A stretch of 64,000 nucleotides of DNA from Agrococcus sp. Marseille-Q4369 (lineage in GTDB: Bacteria > Actinomycetota > Actinomycetes > Actinomycetales > Microbacteriaceae), in the NCBI RefSeq assembly GCF_018308945.1, contig NZ_CP070501.1, forward strand, positions 2,542,001 to 2,606,000. The letters run 5' to 3'. The notes below the pieces were generated by a model. The model searched no databases, had not been told where the DNA came from, and saw only the letters and a program-made list of their open reading frames with translations. This document shows, in pieces, positions 62,508 to 64,000 of this stretch. The position numbers and the translations under genes are program-made. The stretch's first letter is position 1, and the number at the start of each line of letters is the position of its first letter.

Positions 62508-63761
62508 TCAGTCCTTGCGCGGGAAGATCCCGAGGAACTTCCGCTTGCCCGCTGGGCGATCCTCGCTCGAGGCGCGGACCGAGGCGCGAGCGTCGCCATC
62601 GCGCGCCGAGCGCGAGCTGCGACCGTCGTCGCCGTCGCGAGCCCGGTCATCCGCGTCGTCGGCGCCGTCGCTGTGCTCCTCGCGGATCTCTCGGCCCTCG
62701 GCCTCGAGCTTGTCGCGCGCCTCGGCCTTCTTCTCGACCTTCTTCGTCGAGCGGGGCGGCAGCTGGATGGTCTCCTCCGCCTCGATGCCGGTCTGGAGCT
62801 GGCGTGCCCGCTCGGTCTCGGCGTCGACCTCGGCGCCGAGGATCAGCACGATGTTGAAGATCCAGAGCGCGAACAGCAGCGCCATGACCGTGCCGATCGT
62901 GCCGTACGCGCTGTAGCCCGTGAGGAGGGTGAAGTAGAGGAAGAGCCCGACGGCCGCGAGCGCGATGCCGACGATCGCGAAGATGGAGCCGAGGCTCACC
63001 CACGTGAACTTCGGCTGCTGCACGTTCGGGGCGAGGTAGTAGAGGAGGGCGATCATCGCGACGACGATCGCGAGCATCACCGGCCACTTCACCCACGCCC
63101 AGACGGGCAGGAACGTCTGCAGCATGAAGGCGAGCAGCCCGCCGAGGCCGAGCGGCTCGGCGATCGGGCCGAGCACGCCCTCCACGAGCGACTCGTTGAG
63201 CGCGAGCGAGACGAGCAGCAGCACGACGCCCACGAGCAGCGCGATCGTGATGAGGAGCATCGTGGCGGTCTGCTTGATGAGGCCGCGACCCTCCTCGATG
63301 CCGTAGATGATGTTCATCGAGCGCGAGAACGCCTTGACGTAGGCGGAGGCCGACCACACGGCCGTCGCGATGCCGATGATGAGCGCGATGACGCCGCCGG
63401 TCGCCGAGCTCGTCATGGTCTCGACGAGGTCGACGACGAGCGGGGCGTAGTCCTCCGGCAGGCGCTGGGCGAGGTCGTCGACGAGGCTCGTGACGGTGCT
63501 CGCGTTGTTCGCGAGCACGAGCGCGATGATCGAGAAGACGGCGAGCAGGCCCGGGGCGAGCGAGAGCACCATGTAGTAGGTGAGCATCGCGGCGAGGTCG
63601 GTGCCCCCGTCGGTGCCGAACTCCTTGATGGCGCGCTTGAGCGCGTACTTCCAGCTCGCGCCCTCGAGCTTGGGCGGGGAGTCGGGCTTCGCGTCGTGGT
63701 CCGGCGCGGGGGCGTCCGCGGCTTCGAGTGTCGCGTCGAGGCGATCGCTGCTATCGGACAT
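62508..63761 (-). CDS. YihY/BrkB family membrane protein
   Basis: A 417-residue protein with six predicted helices (about residues 60-335) between a polar start and a highly charged tail (Lys/Glu/Asp/Arg rich, about 340-417). The family mark is DLAAMLTYYMVLSLAPGLLA near residue 56 and the AYVKAFSRSMNIIYGIEEGR stretch. Often called ribonuclease BN by mistake; it has no RNase motif. Its physiological role is unknown. A GGGAGAAG ribosome site precedes the ATG at 63761. Confidence 0.88.
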   Translation of the reverse strand: MSDSSDRLDATLEAADAPAPDHDAKPDSPPKLEGASWKYALKRAIKEFGTDGGTDLAAMLTYYMVLSLAPGLLAVFSIIALVLANNASTVTSLVDDLAQRLPEDYAPLVVDLVETMTSSATGGVIALIIGIATAVWSASAYVKAFSRSMNIIYGIEEGRGLIKQTATMLLITIALLVGVVLLLVSLALNESLVEGVLGPIAEPLGLGGLLAFMLQTFLPVWAWVKWPVMLAIVVAMIALLYYLAPNVQQPKFTWVSLGSIFAIVGIALAAVGLFLYFTLLTGYSAYGTIGTVMALLFALWIFNIVLILGAEVDAETERARQLQTGIEAEETIQLPPRSTKKVEKKAEARDKLEAEGREIREEHSDGADDADDRARDGDDGRSSRSARDGDARASVRASSEDRPAGKRKFLGIFPRKD

Positions 63762-63874
63762 GCGCTTCTCCCATCATCGTCCGGGAGCCCCCGGTGCGGG
63801 CGACTGTACCCCAGCGAGCCGAGGCGAACTTGGGAGTCGGCGGGAGTCGAGTCGGGGGATGCGCGGGCCATGGG

Positions 63875-63917
63875 AAGGGCCCGCGCCGAGTCGATCACGA
63901 CCGCCGCGCGGGCCCTT
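63875..63917. terminator. Hairpin terminator
   Basis: AAGGGCCCGCG faces CGCGGGCCCTT (11 pairs) around a 21-base loop, 13 bases after the stop of the minus-strand gene that enters from the right. Confidence 0.65.
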
Positions 63918-63929
63918 CGGCGCTGCTCC

Positions 63930-64000
63930 TCAGGCCTCGGCGGAGACCTTCGCGCGCGCCCGCTGCAGCGCGCCCGGGCGCGGCTCGATCTCGACCGCCG
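63930..64000 (-). CDS. 3' end of a gene extending beyond the window
   Basis: The last 22 codons of a minus-strand frame (AVEIEPRPGALQRARAKVSA, EA and stop) followed by a strong hairpin. Too short to identify. Confidence 0.5.
   Translation of the reverse strand, partial: AVEIEPRPGALQRARAKVSAEA

Overview
The window comes from a high-GC Gram-positive bacterium. GC-rich codon use, frequent GTG starts, lipobox lipoproteins, DUF222/HNH and DUF6458 proteins, an actinobacterial ilvD-ilvB-ilvN-ilvC order and a two-domain-tail SerA all point to Actinomycetota, most likely Microbacteriaceae (an Agrococcus-like genus is a guess, not shown by the sequence).

Positions 1 to about 22,150 are accessory DNA. 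It is patchier in composition than the rest, full of transposase wreckage (IS481, ISL3 and IS3 remnants, one intact ISL3 element) and carries 3' halves of tRNA genes as insertion scars. The first 15 kb repeats one gene plan: a secreted protein followed at once, usually with overlapping stop and start codons, by a lipoprotein or small membrane protein. Two copies pair an S1 (streptogrisin-like) protease with a related lipoprotein (1-1650 and 4641-6418). Two pair a small two-cysteine exported protein with a four-cysteine lipoprotein (12158-13119 and 14020-14974). One pairs a four-cysteine exported protein with a four-helix membrane protein (2738-3736). A MacAB-like export cassette (8699-11666) lies among them. 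I infer secreted effectors or enzymes with cognate cell-surface partners (inhibitor, immunity or retention proteins); this is not proven by sequence.

From 16383 to 22154 a 5.8-kb element is bounded by a perfect 52-bp direct repeat made of a tRNA 3' end plus its terminator. It contains a frameshifted tyrosine integrase, a PH/SHOCT protein, an HNH protein, three small proteins of unknown function, and the intact ISL3 insertion sequence.

From 22170 to the end the window is ordinary chromosome. It holds an aminotransferase and sugar kinase; a TetR-MmpL-YhgE-acyl-CoA ligase operon with two operators; a polyol or sugar dehydrogenase/LacI/isomerase group; the branched-chain amino acid genes ilvD, ilvB, ilvN, ilvC and, further on, leuB-ilvE; serA; a TetR-controlled efflux pump; a GAF histidine kinase; gltX; tRNA-Gln; and several small membrane proteins. 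Points of interest here are an MmpL protein fused to what looks like a dead ABC-ATPase domain, a 20-bp-period repeat array upstream of serA, and a deletion scar joining two broken genes next to tRNA-Gln.
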